A stretch of DNA of 64,000 nucleotides from Rhabditophanes sp. KR3021 (GCA_963281155.1 CAUJLY010000006.1:682001-746000), one strand, 5' to 3'; shown: positions 1 to 11,292, counted from the stretch's first letter. Numbers and translations are program-made. Notes: generated by a model not told the origin, from the sequence alone.

Positions 1-1
1 C

Positions 2-752
2 TGCTTTACTCTTTGGATTTTGACAACAGTCTATTGTTTAAACTTCTCACTAGTGTTTATAACAATTTTTATTAGATACACATTTGTCATTCGCCGTGAA
101 TTAAAATTGAAACATTTATTTATTTTGTATGTTGTTTCATCAATAACAGTGGCAATACGTGTTATGCCTTTTTGCTTCTTTGGATTTGAAAGGGATATTG
201 ACCCTCATTTTTTATATCATTCAAATTTAATTAATGACATTGATGACGACACTATTACGGCAACAAGTAAAAGTATTTTAATGATTTTGGGTCTAAAGGT
301 CATTATTTGTCTAGCTCCTTTAATGGTTACCTTCATTATTCCTACTGTTGGAATAAATGTAACGTTAATCAAATATAGAAAGTTTATAATTAAAAATGAA
401 TTCAACTTGAGTAAAGAAACAATAACACTCAATAAAGAATTTTTTAAAATATTATGTTTACAAGCACTTACACCAGTTTTTGTTCAATTCTTACCATCAA
501 GTAAATTGGCTAATGTAAAGTATTTTTATTTTTTTAGTTTATATTTTAGTAGGATTATTATTAAAAATGAAAATAAGGACACTTGGCAGTTTGGTTGTTA
601 TAAGTTCAAGCTTTATTCCAATATTTAACTGCATTATATTTGTGGCATTTCTTTCCAAATCGCGTTCGATTTTAAAGCAAAAATACGCGTATATGTCAGG
701 CTTAATATTTAAAAATAAAGTTCATTCAAATGTTATTCAAAGAAGTGGCTAA
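2..752 (+). CDS. 7TM serpentine chemoreceptor, 5'-partial (Str-like)
   Basis: A nematode G-protein-coupled chemoreceptor in the plasma membrane of sensory neurons. The reading frame is already open at the window edge, so the N-terminus is missing. Exon 2-500 joins exon 550-752 across a 49-bp GT-AG intron (phase 1), giving 233 residues in frame. It shows alternating hydrophobic helices, an IRYTF motif after TM3, LQALTPVFVQFLPS in TM6 and SFIPIFNCIIFVAFLSKSR in TM7, the layout of the Str superfamily. The receptors at 3116-4165 and 41993-43086 have the same TM6/TM7 plan. Family assignment within Str is by eye. The ligand is unknown. Confidence 0.8.
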
Positions 753-953
753 ATAAACAAACAAAACCATCATCAACTGTAGAATTAATTATAGTGACAA
801 AAGTGCTTTAATTTAACTATTTTTAAAGATATAAGCCTATTGAACTTATTTATTGTTGCATTAATGTTAAATCCCAATAAATTATTTAAATAGATTTCTA
901 AATTCAAAACAAAATTTGTAAAGTGAATCTTCAATAAATTACTCAACACAAAC

Positions 954-985
954 TCCTACTTACTATTTTCACATAAATGCGTGTA
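954..985 (+). promoter_or_regulatory. PSE-like element of SL RNA gene 1
   Basis: CTACTT followed by TTTTCACATA and GTGTA lies 17-48 bp before the SL RNA start at 1002. The same block, in nearly the same position, precedes the SL RNA genes at 38229 and 53639. This matches where the proximal sequence element of Pol II snRNA/SL RNA genes sits. Its function is inferred. Confidence 0.45.
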
Positions 986-1001
986 AAAAACAGACTAAGA
1001 C

Positions 1002-1095
1002 GGTTTAAGAACCCATTTTTAGGTTAGTATGCATTCAGAATTCTATATGAATACTGTTAGCAAATTTTGGAATGAGATTTGCAAAGATCTCTAAT
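1002..1095 (+). ncRNA. Spliced-leader RNA gene, 21-nt leader variant
   Basis: An SL RNA donates its 5' mini-exon to mRNAs by trans-splicing. The leader exon is 1002-1022 (starts GGTTTAAGAACCCA, ends TTTTTAG), followed by the splice donor GTTAGTATG. An Sm site AAATTTTGG (1062-1070, preceded by C) and a 3' hairpin (GAGAT 1074-1078 with ATCTC 1087-1091) follow. This is the C. elegans SL1 RNA architecture: leader, GT donor, AATTTTGGAA, terminal stem. The leader is 21 nt rather than 22 and its 3' half differs from the copies at 38229 and 53639. It could be an SL2-like variant or a decayed copy. Confidence 0.75.
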
Positions 1096-1307
1096 TAATA
1101 GCACATTATTTACTTGAATATATTCATTTAACAGTTACACAACCCTATAAATCCGGTCCGGTGTATATTTTAAAACAATATTAAACTCCGGTATATTTTT
1201 AACACCGGATGAAGTTTCGACGCAATTGTTGTAGCTTTTGGTTGGGAAAATGTCATATATAAATGTTTTGGCAACTATCTTGATCATTTTACAATTGCTT
1301 CCTCAAT

Positions 1308-1760
1308 ATGTCAACTCGGGACGATTTAGAAAAAGACAATTTATCAATGAATACTCGGATCTCAACAAGTAGTAGTTTAAAGAGGAATGTGGATATAATT
1401 ACGATTGCTTCAGATGTTGACGAGGATATTCGTGAGATTGATAATCTTGGTCAACGTGTTTTAGCTCCTCCACCCAAGCAACTTAAAACAGATATTTTTA
1501 CTCTTCCTATCAAAAGTGCAAAGGACTTATCAAAATCTGAAGTTGAAGCAATCATGGAATATGAAAAACGTGTCAAAAAGCAATATATATTCATTCAAGA
1601 AGGAACAGATGACGCAGTTTTAAGATTTTTGCTTTATTGCCCAGACGAAACAGATGAAATAAAATTAATAATGAGAACAAGGTGTGATTTTAAAATATGT
1701 TTAAGATGTAAAAATTTGTTATCAAATAGTAACGGGAAAGGTGGAAGTCATTTAAGGTAG
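1308..1760 (+). CDS. BED-type zinc-finger-like protein, truncated
   Basis: A 150-residue ORF with an ATG. The first 100 residues are polar and acidic with no recognised domain. The end contains ICLRCKN (a C-x2-C pair) then NSNGKGGSHLR, which looks like the start of a BED zinc finger as found in hAT transposases and their domesticated derivatives. The frame stops just where the second metal-binding half would begin. No continuation fits before the convergent SXP gene at 1832. It is probably a transposase-derived fragment or a truncated DNA-binding protein. Expression is unproven. Confidence 0.45.
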   Translation: MSTRDDLEKDNLSMNTRISTSSSLKRNVDIITIASDVDEDIREIDNLGQRVLAPPPKQLKTDIFTLPIKSAKDLSKSEVEAIMEYEKRVKKQYIFIQEGTDDAVLRFLLYCPDETDEIKLIMRTRCDFKICLRCKNLLSNSNGKGGSHLR

Positions 1761-1831
1761 ATTGTTTTTATTCAATTAAGAAGCATTTTTAATATACAAT
1801 TATCAATAATATTATATTATACTTAATTAAT

Positions 1832-2476
1832 TTATTGGCGTCTTGCAAAGTTACTGAAACTTTCAACTCCGTTTCCAATTTGGACTACTGGTCTGATATT
1901 ATTATTTCCGCCTTGAAAACGCCCTTCATTTTGTCCATTTTGATTAAAAATGGGGCCATTGTCAATAGATTTGTTGTTTCCCCTAGCACAATTAATAGCC
2001 ATTCTACCGAGAGCCTGTTTAATTTCTTGGGTAGTTCCATCCAAAATTGTTTTAATTTGGGAAGCTTCTTCTCTGTAGGTGATGTTTTGATTTTCTTTGA
2101 CTGCCTCAACTTGATCGTAGATGGCTTTGGCTTCAGTGGTCAAGTTTAAAGAAGCAGCATCAAGTTTCGCTTTCATGTTATTGATAATTGTAGTCATGTT
2201 TGATTTAAATTCAGTGTAACTAGCCAAAACTTCTGGTGTTTGTTTACCGGCCCAGGCATCTTCTTCAGTAGTTATCTGAGCTTTTGTTAAGGTGTCATTT
2301 CTTCTAATAGCTAAAAATTCACGAATATCGCTTCCATTTAAACCTCTAAGAAAGGCTGGAATAGGTGGTCCAACACGACGATTATTTCCTTGAGTATTAC
2401 GTCCGCCCCCAAAATGAGCTAAAGCAACACTAGCAAAAGCAACATAAATAAGAATGATTTTGAATGAAGCAGACAT
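1832..2476 (-). CDS. SXP/RAL-2 family (DUF148) secreted protein
   Basis: A secreted nematode-specific protein of 214 residues in a single exon. Residues 1-20 form a signal peptide (FKIILIYVAFASVALA, cleavage near ALA-HF). The DUF148 core follows: PAFLRGLNGSDIREFLAIRRN, LTKAQITTEEDAWA and helical segments around residues 50-165, with several N-glycosylation sites (NGS, NDT, NMT, NLT, NIT). The tail is Asn/Gly-rich. Family members are abundant excretory/secretory or surface proteins, and their biochemical role is not settled. A TATA box lies 39 bp before the ATG. Confidence 0.9.
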   Translation of the reverse strand: MSASFKIILIYVAFASVALAHFGGGRNTQGNNRRVGPPIPAFLRGLNGSDIREFLAIRRNDTLTKAQITTEEDAWAGKQTPEVLASYTEFKSNMTTIINNMKAKLDAASLNLTTEAKAIYDQVEAVKENQNITYREEASQIKTILDGTTQEIKQALGRMAINCARGNNKSIDNGPIFNQNGQNEGRFQGGNNNIRPVVQIGNGVESFSNFARRQ

Positions 2477-2514
2477 GATTGTAAAATTTGATATTAACTG
2501 TCAAAAAATGAATT

Positions 2515-2522
2515 CTTTTATA
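2515..2522 (-). promoter_or_regulatory. TATA box of SXP/RAL-2 gene
   Basis: TATAAAAG on the minus strand, 39 bp upstream of the ATG at 2476. The same motif at the same spacing precedes other secreted-protein genes here (6933, 40519, 61571). Confidence 0.6.
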
Positions 2523-3115
2523 CTATTTTTAGTGATGTCGATCTATTTAAGGTTCATCATCATACATTAAATATTTGGCCATTCATTGGTAAAAGACCTA
2601 GTATTGGTACAGGATCGACAAATAATACCGACAAATCCATTAATGTTTGTATACTTTTAACAAGGCTTATACTAATTTTTTATATATCGAAATGAAGTTG
2701 ATGTTTGTTGAGTCATCATTTATTATATACTCAATTTAAATAAACCTATTAGTTATATCATAGAAGTTAGTTAATTTTCGGACAGCTGATGATGTTATTA
2801 GTAATAAAACTTTTTTGGTGCAAATGTGTGACAATACAAAAAATGATCAAATTGACGAGCATAAAAATAGTTATCAAAACTCAAATAAATTCAGCTGAAT
2901 AATCCAACTATATATTTTTCTCATTCCAAAATGAAAAGTTTATTAGACATGGTATGAACAAAAAACAATATTTTAGAGATATTTATTTACAATTTACGAC
3001 TTCTAAATTTTTGATAAATCTTAAGATTGAATGATGAATTAAATATAAAGTAAAAGACATATTTTGGTTGCCTTTGACATTTATTCTTCTTCAAAATTAG
3101 TTGATCATAGAGAGT
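2523..3115. other. Intergenic, no gene seen
   Basis: AT-rich spacer between the divergent SXP promoter and the 3' end of a receptor gene. I see no coding-like frame, RNA gene or repeat. Confidence 0.6.
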
Positions 3116-4165
3116 TTAATGAGAAATAATAGAAATATTACCATTTTTTGGTCTAACAACTGTTACACTCGTTTTTGATAGTATTTTCCCAATAGTATTT
3201 CCTAATTGTTTATTCTGTTTGCAAGAAGTTGCTAAAATAATATTATTGCATCTACGAAGCATAATTTTTCTTGATTTTGTTAAACAAATCAGTATAAATA
3301 GAGCATTTAATGGAGATACAATACTAGCCATTTGAATAATTATTGAGCCTAATGAACGTGTATTGAAATTAAATAAAAAAGGAATAGCATAAGACATAAT
3401 TGGAATAAATAGAAAAACAATTGGATTACAAACTTGTAAGATTAAAATTCGAAGATAGTCGTAACCCATAGTACGAGTTTTGGTACTCATGAAGGTAAAT
3501 TGAGACTTCATAAAAATTCTATACTTTTGTAAAAATTTGTAAATAGTGAACAAATTAAAATTCATGTAAAATACAATAGGTATTAAAGCAACAACAAATT
3601 GGAGATCATTTGTTTTAAATGATATACTTTTGCTGATGGCTGTCACATGTGGATCTGTATAGTTGTTTTGCTGGTCGAATTTGTAAAGTATGTAAGGATC
3701 TGCATCGTGATCCACTCCAAAATAAATAATATTTGCTGTAAGAACCATCACAATTAAGCCATTTAGAAAGAATGTTAAAAGCAAAGTTTTAATCTTTAAC
3801 TTGTATCTACCAGATATTGAAAGATACCTCGCCCAAATTGTTAATGCCACCATGAAAAAATTGAAATTTAACGTACAAATGTATATAAAGCAAAACATAA
3901 TAAGATAATTATAAGATAGTTCAAGTTGATCAAAATAAATAAAGAAAATTGAACAGTATGATTGTTGTGCAACTATTTCATTGTGGAATATTAAAGAAGT
4001 GCTGGTAAACAAAATATCAGTAAAGCTTTGTAAGAATATCACCAAATTTCCAGCAGTTATTTTATTGTTTATTTTAAAGTGTGGATATAGTGATAAAACA
4101 AAACCATTTAATAAAATTGATATTGCAAAAATCAATAGATTTATAATTGAATCAAATGTAAACAT
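3116..4165 (-). CDS. 7TM serpentine chemoreceptor (Str-like), single exon
   Basis: A complete 349-residue receptor with seven hydrophobic segments. TM1 begins around residue 5. After TM3 there is WARYLSISGRYK, the nematode equivalent of the DRY region. TM6 is LRILILQVCNPIVFLFIP and TM7 is SIVSPLNALFILICLTKSRK, both typical of Str-superfamily chemoreceptors. The extracellular loop 2 carries two possible N-glycosylation sites. The C-tail is short and basic. Unlike most receptors here it has no intron. Its closest relatives in the window are the genes at 2-752 and 41993-43086. Confidence 0.9.
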   Translation of the reverse strand: MFTFDSIINLLIFAISILLNGFVLSLYPHFKINNKITAGNLVIFLQSFTDILFTSTSLIFHNEIVAQQSYCSIFFIYFDQLELSYNYLIMFCFIYICTLNFNFFMVALTIWARYLSISGRYKLKIKTLLLTFFLNGLIVMVLTANIIYFGVDHDADPYILYKFDQQNNYTDPHVTAISKSISFKTNDLQFVVALIPIVFYMNFNLFTIYKFLQKYRIFMKSQFTFMSTKTRTMGYDYLRILILQVCNPIVFLFIPIMSYAIPFLFNFNTRSLGSIIIQMASIVSPLNALFILICLTKSRKIMLRRCNNIILATSCKQNKQLGNTIGKILSKTSVTVVRPKNGNISIISH

Positions 4166-5103
4166 GTCAACAAGATTGGTTTGAAATGAAAATTTGCTAG
4201 AACTGAGATAATGACGAAAACTTATTTTTAAAATTTAAGAAAAGTAGATGTTTATTAACAAATAAATTATTGTTTATGAACAAAATCTTGATGCACAAAA
4301 GAAGATGTTTGTATATAAATCATTTTCATTATATCACATCGTTGAACTTGTTGTTTTTTAACTGATAAATTCAATAATCATAACAAAAATATGACGTTAT
4401 TATTGGAAACAAATAGTAATCATATTCAAGATAAATTAGGAAGGACTGTTATTCGAAAACAAATCTTTTCAAACTCAAACAAATTAGGTAAAAGTTATTC
4501 AGCATAAAGACAATGCTTTCTCCATTGTGAAAACAAAAATAGTTTAAATTAATTTTAAATGCTTCGATAAAATTAAAGATCGAAAATATTCATGTTTCAA
4601 ATTGCTTCTCCTAAGAGAAGCTCCCAAAAATTCATGTAATGTCATGAATGAATAACTACACGGAGCTTTTTAGTAAAAGGCGAAAAAGCTGCTCGTTTTA
4701 TTGTAGTTATTCAAGACTTATCTTGTCTCACATCATTCCCACCTTTACTTAATCGAGATGTACAGAGCGATTGGGTTATAGTGACTATTAATCTGAACGA
4801 GCAAATCAAAGAGTTTATTTTAGTTAACGATGATTTTGATTACTTGATTATTGGATATATTTAAAGTAATTACGATGTGAGTCAATATATCATCAATACA
4901 ATTTTAGTCACATTTATTTAAAATTTCCATATCAATCAATTATACAAATTAACATAATAATATATCATTTATGATTTTTTTATAATCATAATATTGTCTC
5001 AGAAATCATGTTTAAATCAAAGTAAGTTTTGTTTACAAATTTAAAATAATATTTTTAAGCTATAAAATTGGATGGAATCAAAGTGAAACAAGTATTGTTG
5101 TTT
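4166..5103. other. Intergenic with one unexplained open frame
   Basis: Between 4652 and 4864 (+) there is a 71-codon open stretch without an ATG. It contains KGEKAARFIVVIQDLS and DDFDYLIIGYI, and I do not recognise it. It could be an orphan exon or a relic. The rest is AT-rich spacer. Confidence 0.3.
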
Positions 5104-5297
5104 TTAGCTACAAAAGCTTTCTACACAACATGGACTCAATTACTTTCAGATAAAATAAAAGTCAAAACTATTTTTAAACCTGTTCAATCCCCGATGCTTT
5201 TAAAAATATGATAAAAGATACCAAAGAAGAGACTGATTTTGATGATTCTGCTATTGCGCTCAATTCGATTCATAAATTACTTAATGGTGTTTCTTAA
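5104..5297 (+). pseudogene. RhoGEF (DH-domain)-like fragment
   Basis: Two overlapping frames together read like the end of a Dbl-homology domain. The first frame gives TWTQLLSDKIKVKTIFKPVQSP. After a one-base shift the second gives DAFKNMIKDTKEETDFDD and AIALNSIHKLLNGVS. KPVQ followed by a helix with a T-x(n)-H/D-D pattern is characteristic of DH domains. The piece is short, frameshifted and has no visible start or partner exons. I treat it as a relic; the assignment is by eye. Confidence 0.3.
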
Positions 5298-5408
5298 CAG
5301 CCTGTCAATAACTATACAACAAAGCCATTTAATCAATATATCAAAAATGATTATGCTAATTTTTAAATTAAATTTTATATTTTTATCAATAAATTTTAAA
5401 TATTTATT

Positions 5409-6889
5409 TCAATTTTTTCTATTAAATCCAGTCAAATAACCAGCTGCATTATATGGTCCATTTACGTTTTTACATACAACATACAAAACATAATCTCCAT
5501 TGTTGTTTTCAAATGAATGAAGTCCATACCACCCATTTACTGGCACCACAAATTGAGTATATTTATTATCAAACATATGCATTTTTGTTTTTGTGAAAGA
5601 TACGGAATCTAAAGTAATTCCATCAACTTTAATTAAGCTAGGATCACTGCCATTAGCATCAGTATAAAATTCAATAAAACAATCTTTGCCTAATGTATAA
5701 AATAAAGTTGTATTTGTTACCCATTCATTTACACTTGGAAGGTAATGAGCAAAATGACCATATGCAGTATGAGTGTCTGGTTGAATTAAAATTGAACCAT
5801 ATCTATAGGTGGCTAATTGGCCATGTTCACTTGAAAAACCAGATTGATAGTCGTTTTTTATTAAAGAAATTGATGTGAAGCCTTTGTTGTCAACTATTTG
5901 ATTAAAACCTTGAACAGTATTGGTATCGTTAAAAATAGTTATTTTAGACACTTCATTACAATTGGAACCAAAATTTGGTGGTGAAATATGAAGTCTAGTG
6001 CTGAAATCATGGGTAGCCATTCTTTGATCTTTATCATTTGAGGGGCACGATGTTGATGGAGATGAAATTGGCATAAATGCAACGTAATCTTCAACACAGG
6101 TTGCTCCACAATCGTTACCATTATCGCTTAATGATGTCCAAGGTGATACAAAAGACAACATTACGGGAGAGGATGTTGAAATGACTAATGTAGCATCAGC
6201 AACTCCAAGCCAAACCGAAACATATGATTGATTTTGACCAAGTGTAGTATCATATTGAATTGTTTCATTTGAAAATAATACACCATTTGAATAACTTGAA
6301 ATATTGACAGTAATGGAACCTTCGTTGTTTACAGGCAAAATGGCAAGTGTGCCTTTTAATGAATTGATTGTGGTGGGAGTTGCAAAGACATATTGCGTAT
6401 TTGCATTGGTAATAGCTGGTATTAGGAACATATCACCGAATGTATTAATTGGATCAGCGATTCTACCAATTAATTTAACATCATCTTTGCATGATACAAA
6501 AATTCGAGTATCTGTTGTATTGCCATAATAAAATACATCTTCCCCGTATTGCAAAAAGGATGTACTTTCTTTTATATCAAATAAATACTAAAATTTTACA
6601 AAAGCATAATCGGATAATTCTAAACAAAATCTACCTCGTTGTATCTTCCATATAAAACGTCCTGTTCAATTGAAACCACTTTATTATCAGAATTTTGAGT
6701 ATATTGGAAAGTACAAGTTGTCGAGTTATTTGTCGGAATTATTATAAGAGTATATGTTGCGGCATGTGAAACATCTTCAAAGTCAGTTATAATAAATGAA
6801 AATACAAAATCTTTTCCATCTGAATGAGCATTTCCAGAAGCAACGAAAAGTCCAATAAATAAAAATGCAATTATAGATTTAAATATCAT
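5409..6889 (-). CDS. IgGFc-binding N-terminal-domain-like secreted protein
   Basis: Two exons, 6635-6889 and 5409-6587, joined in phase 0 over a 47-bp intron, give 477 residues. Residues 1-21 form a signal peptide (IIAFLFIGLFVASGNA). The body follows the nematode IgGFc-binding-type plan: GKDFVFSF near the start, TTCTFQYTQNSD, a TRIFVSC strand, MLSFVSPWTSLSDNGNDCGA, DQRMATHDFSTRLHISPP, HFAHYLPSVNEWV and a final HSFENNNGDYVLYVVCKN. Such proteins are extracellular beta-rich modules. Binding of IgG is not implied by the name. It is the close paralog of the gene at 54713-56221. The frame is intact, unlike the 28.6-33.6 kb copies. Confidence 0.8.
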
Positions 6890-6932
6890 ATTATATGTAA
6901 ATTATTATTTAAGTTCTGGCTGTATATACTTT

Positions 6933-6940
6933 CTTTTATA
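6933..6940 (-). promoter_or_regulatory. TATA box of IgGFc-type gene
   Basis: TATAAAAG on the minus strand, 44 bp upstream of the ATG at 6889. Confidence 0.6.
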
Positions 6941-7572
6941 CTTTTCTTACCAATATTGCTGTATGTGATAAGAAATCGGTGCAAATGAATGTACCTATAC
7001 ATCATCGTGTATCAACACATCATCTTATTGTTCAAAAGTTTATTAATGTAAAGATAATTAAGTAAATGTTGGAAGCAAGTGTGTATTGAATTTGTTCATT
7101 TTGTATGTTTACTTAGTGCATACAAATGTCAAACTCACCTTTGTACCGATATTATTTAATGTGAATGTCTCGATACAAAGGTCTCACATTAATAAAAAAA
7201 GTTTATGACATTTTTTACATAATTAAGCATTAAATGTGCAAAACTTTTTATATTTAATAGATACACTGTTTAAACAATTAATTAGCTTATTTACAAGTAT
7301 GTCATTTTTATCATTACAAATATCATTAACAGTAAGCTAATCTTCATTGATAATTAATTTTATTATTTACATATTAGTTATAATAAATTGGAAACAATAT
7401 TAATGATTATATACAAATTTATGTCATGTTTTCTGAATACTATTTGTTGGATAAATTACCAAATATAATCCTTTCTTAATTATTTAATATGATTGATAAT
7501 CTGAGTAAGTCTAGTTTTAAAGTAAATTTTAAATTTCATACTTTAGATCAAAAGGGATGGAATAACAAAAGC
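6941..7572. other. Intergenic, no gene seen
   Basis: AT-rich spacer upstream of the IgGFc-type gene. A minus-oriented GATA-like site (TGATAAG, about 6967) is the only motif noted. Confidence 0.5.
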
Positions 7573-7734
7573 ATGCCCCTATTATTTACGCTATCATTAC
7601 TTTTGTGTATCAATTTTGTAGAAAACGAAATTACGGGTGCCGAAATGAAACATGGAAATAGTTTGTTACAAAAAAGAAATGGCGGCGTTTACTTAATGTC
7701 TGTACCAAATAATGTTGTATGTATAAACACTTAA
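7573..7734 (+). CDS. Possible small secreted peptide
   Basis: 53 codons from an ATG whose first residues (MPLLFTLSLLLCINF) look like a signal peptide, followed by a polar segment. The same frame is open upstream to 7489, so the start is uncertain. There is no homology I recognise, no intron and no clear promoter. In sequence this AT-rich such an ORF can occur by chance. Confidence 0.25.
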   Translation: MPLLFTLSLLLCINFVENEITGAEMKHGNSLLQKRNGGVYLMSVPNNVVCINT

Positions 7735-7959
7735 TATGGATGTGTGTTTAATAAAAACAGTCTAAGCATATGTAAATGCCGTGGCAAGATATGAGGATAT
7801 AAGGTGGGGTGTTGTATGAACAGTATGTATAATGTAACGATACACATAATATTAAAAACCCCCTACTTTAGTGCATAATAGGAGAATGACACGATTTGAT
7901 GTATGTAAGACATTTAGAATTATAAGATAAAAATGTTAATCAAACAATTCTGAATAATC

Positions 7960-8650
7960 TTATCATTTCTATCAATAGCAGTCCTTGCAATCAAAATTTC
8001 TCTTTTCTTTTCCTTAATATCAGTTATCAATCCTCATAAAGATTTTTCTTGATTGTCCGAAGTCTGCAATTGCCTTTGCTTTTGTCGTAACTCTTTTGTA
8101 TTCTTAGGTAGCTTTATCTTTTTTAATAAATTTTCTAAATATAAAGTAGAAGAAAATAGTTTGTAGTAAGGTTGAAATAAATCCCCAGGAAGAAATAATT
8201 ATATAGTCTAGATGATTAGATAACACACTAAAATAATCGATAATATGTTTTATTGATTTAAACCTAAAAATCAGTCAATGATAAGCTTTTGCATTTTTAT
8301 AAGTGGAAAGTATTCGTTTGTTATATAATCTTTTGAAATGAAAACAAGTATTGAAAAACATATATTAATAGGACTTATTCTTGTATTCAGTTCACTACTT
8401 TATTCTCCAGTTTACGTTTCTTTTCTTCCACAACTTCATTCAATACTTTTTGATGTGTTGTTGCTGAAAAGCCATCAGTCTTTGTTTGACTCTCTTATCA
8501 AAATATTGGAAGTGTGCCATGGTCAAATATTCTTTTAAATTTGTCATCACAAGTTTCTTTTTTTAGGACTAATATTTTCTATTAATTTCATCGTAATTTA
8601 CCTTTGGCAAGGTCATATTCTCTTCAATAATTAATTCAATTTTATTAGTC
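7960..8650 (-). pseudogene. Degraded coding sequence, unidentified
   Basis: On the minus strand several broken frames read like Lys/Gln/Glu-rich protein, for example KELRQKQRQLQTSDNQEKS and TDIKEKKREILIARTA near 7960-8150, and TTHQKVLNEVVEEKKRKL near 8440-8490. Stops and shifts interrupt them. I cannot name the parent gene. It may be a coiled-coil protein or transposon-derived sequence. Confidence 0.25.
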
Positions 8651-8793
8651 AATTGGCCAGACATAAAACACCTGATTATAATTACTTTCGCTCAAAATTA
8701 ATTACCCTTACTATCACTATTCTATTTTTTGTGCATAAAATTGATTGATTTCCATCTATTCCAGATCCTTTTTTTTATCGTCAATCTTGTAAA

Positions 8794-11292
8794 ATGCATT
8801 ATACTAAAGTTAGACATGACTATAAGTTTCCTACTGAAATCCAGACAACAATCGTGGAGTTTCTGGGCAAAACATATGTCGACATCAATAAGGGCAAAAT
8901 TTTGACTCCAAAAGAATATGTATCCTACTACACGTAAATGACATTTATATCAAAACATAATGCATCGATACTTTTTAGTGCCATCTACAATTATTGCATC
9001 TCAACGTCCTCAAATGGACAAGATTCTATTAGAATCAACATCAAAGGAACCAGAGCTCTACAACCATCCAATCATACTGACACTAATGACACCACACTGC
9101 CAAATTCCAGTTCAGATGTAGTTGGTGAAGAAATTTACTACTTTCTCAAAGATTGGATAGCTGATTACTCGAACCAGTTGACGGCCAAGTTTAATGGACT
9201 TTATGGGGACGATCTGTTGAGAGAGTACAATCAAATTTGGATCAACTTTTTATTGTCTTCTAGTGTCACTAATGGAATTTTCCGTTACTTAAACAGACAT
9301 TGGATCACTCGAAAATTAGAAGAAGGCTCTGATAATGTTCGTTTTATCATCAATATGTTGGTTACTGAGTTTAAGAATCAACTCTTCGACAAATTCTCCC
9401 CCTCTCTCGTCACCGCTGTCCTTCAACTCATTGAGAAGGAAAGAAATAATCAATCTATTAACTCGGGACTTATCAGTGAAACATTGCAATCTTATGTGTA
9501 TATGGGAATAACTTTATATACCGGTGTTATTCCCACAAGTATGCCAACTAAGGACAATACTGCTCCTACTTTCAAAAAGAAAGACGACTCAGAGAAGGTT
9601 GTAATTCGTAGTGTCAAGAATACTGCAATCTACAAGCAGGAATTTGAAATTGAGTTTCTAGGTCAGACGAAGGCTTGGTACGAGAGGCATTCTGCTCAAC
9701 TATTAGAAATTGCTGACGTGCCCGAGTACTTGATGAAGGCCGAAGATTGGATGACTGCTGAGATTGATAGATGCGACCGACTGATGGACAAATCTACTCT
9801 CGACCCATTGCAACTATGTTTAAATCAATCTCTAATCACTGACCATTTAGACATCTTTAGAGCCCAGTTTGAAGGTCTCCTTGCCAATGACAAGCAGGAT
9901 GATTTAAGAAGATTGTATACACTTTCTTTTGGGACCCCAGATGCTGAACTTCATTTTACAACTATTCTTAAGAAGTACATCTCTACTTATGGAGTTGAAA
10001 AGATCAACGGAATCGCTGACGATGCCAAAGATGATCCTAAGATGTACTTGACTTCCATCATCGAAATCTACAACCAATTTACCAGTGTAGTCAAAACTTC
10101 CTTCAAGAATGACAAAGCTTATGTGGAAGCTTTAGACAAAGCCTTCCAAGAAATCATAAATGCCAATCGGGTCGTTGCCAATGACCGTCGTGGCAAAAAG
10201 ACCCACGAATTAGTGGCCAAGTATGCTGACACCATCTTGAAGAAAACGAACAGAATAGGTGATTCTTGTGAGTTGGACGAGAAGTTGAAGGATATTGTGA
10301 CAGTGTTCAGGTACATCGAAGACAAAGACTCATTCCTTCAATTTTATTCTCGCTTCTACGCTCGTCGCCTCATCAATGACTTGTCCGTTGGTGATGACTC
10401 CGAAATGAGTTTGATCAACAGCATGAAAGCTATCTGTGGCTTCGACTACACCACCAAGTTGATGAAGATGAACAAAGACATGGCGTTGAGTAAGTCCGTT
10501 TCGGATGAATTCAAACAATCCCGACTTCAACAATCTGCGCAGCCCAAAAAAGTGGACTTCTCCATCCATATCCTTACTAACGGAAGTTGGCCATACAAGC
10601 AAGTGTACACCCTCCAAGTGCCCAAATGTATGAAATCAACGATGGAAGACTTCTCCAGCTTCTACATCCAAAAACACAGTGGCCGCAAGTTGACTTTCCT
10701 CTTCGACCAATCAAAAGGTGAAATCCAATGCAATGTCTTCGCCAAAAAGCATATCTTCGTCTGCCTAACCAACCAAATGGCAGTCATTATGCAATTCAAT
10801 GATAAAGACTCTTGTACTTACGGTGAATTAAAAAGAGCTTTACAATCAGGTGACACCGAATTAAAAGCCGCCCTGCTTGGCTTCGCCAAAAGCGACATCC
10901 TGTTGGTGGATGGAGCCACCTTCAAGGTAAATGAAGGCAAAGAAGTGACCGAAGAGACCGTCTACTTGCTGAACACCAACTTCACCAACAAAAAGGTGAA
11001 GATCGACCTCACCAAGGGAACAGCCAAAGTCGAAACCAACAAAGGACTCCAAACCATGAATGCTAGTATTGAGTCTGACAGGAAGCTCCACCTGGAAGCA
11101 ATTATTGTCCGTATCATGAAAGCGAGGAAAGAAATGCGTCACCAACAATTGGTGTCTGATGTGGTGGGATTTGTGAAGAAGCGCTTCAGGCCTGAAATTC
11201 CTCACATCAAAAGAAGTATTGATGTCCTCATTGAAAAGGGTTACATTAAGAGAGATGCAAATGAGCGTGATCTGTACCAATACCTTGCTTGA
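8794..11292 (+). CDS. cul-1: Cullin-1 (SCF ubiquitin ligase scaffold)
   Basis: Scaffold of SCF E3 ubiquitin ligases; binds Skp1/F-box proteins through its N-terminus and Rbx1 through its C-terminus. The true start is the ATG at 8794: exon 8794-8933 joins 8979-11292 over a 45-bp intron (phase 2), so EYVSYYT runs into AIYNYC, the conserved cullin motif. The protein is 817 residues, slightly long for the family. Visible CUL1 hallmarks are LNRHWITR, LIEKERNNQSINSGLISE, DPKMYLTSIIEIYNQF, VFRYIEDKDSFLQFY and the neddylation site IVRIMKARK. A C-terminal winged helix follows (FRPEIPHIKRSIDVLIEKGY, ending QYLA). The IPI1 gene follows 201 bp downstream on the same strand. Confidence 0.93.

Noticed and set aside
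8938..8978. ATG at 8938 as the cullin start
   Set aside because: It lies in a 45-bp intron. Splicing to an upstream exon from 8794 restores the conserved YYTAIYNYC motif in exact frame.
10119..11280. Minus-strand open frames inside the cullin gene
   Set aside because: They mirror the codons of the strongly conserved plus-strand gene and have no independent support.
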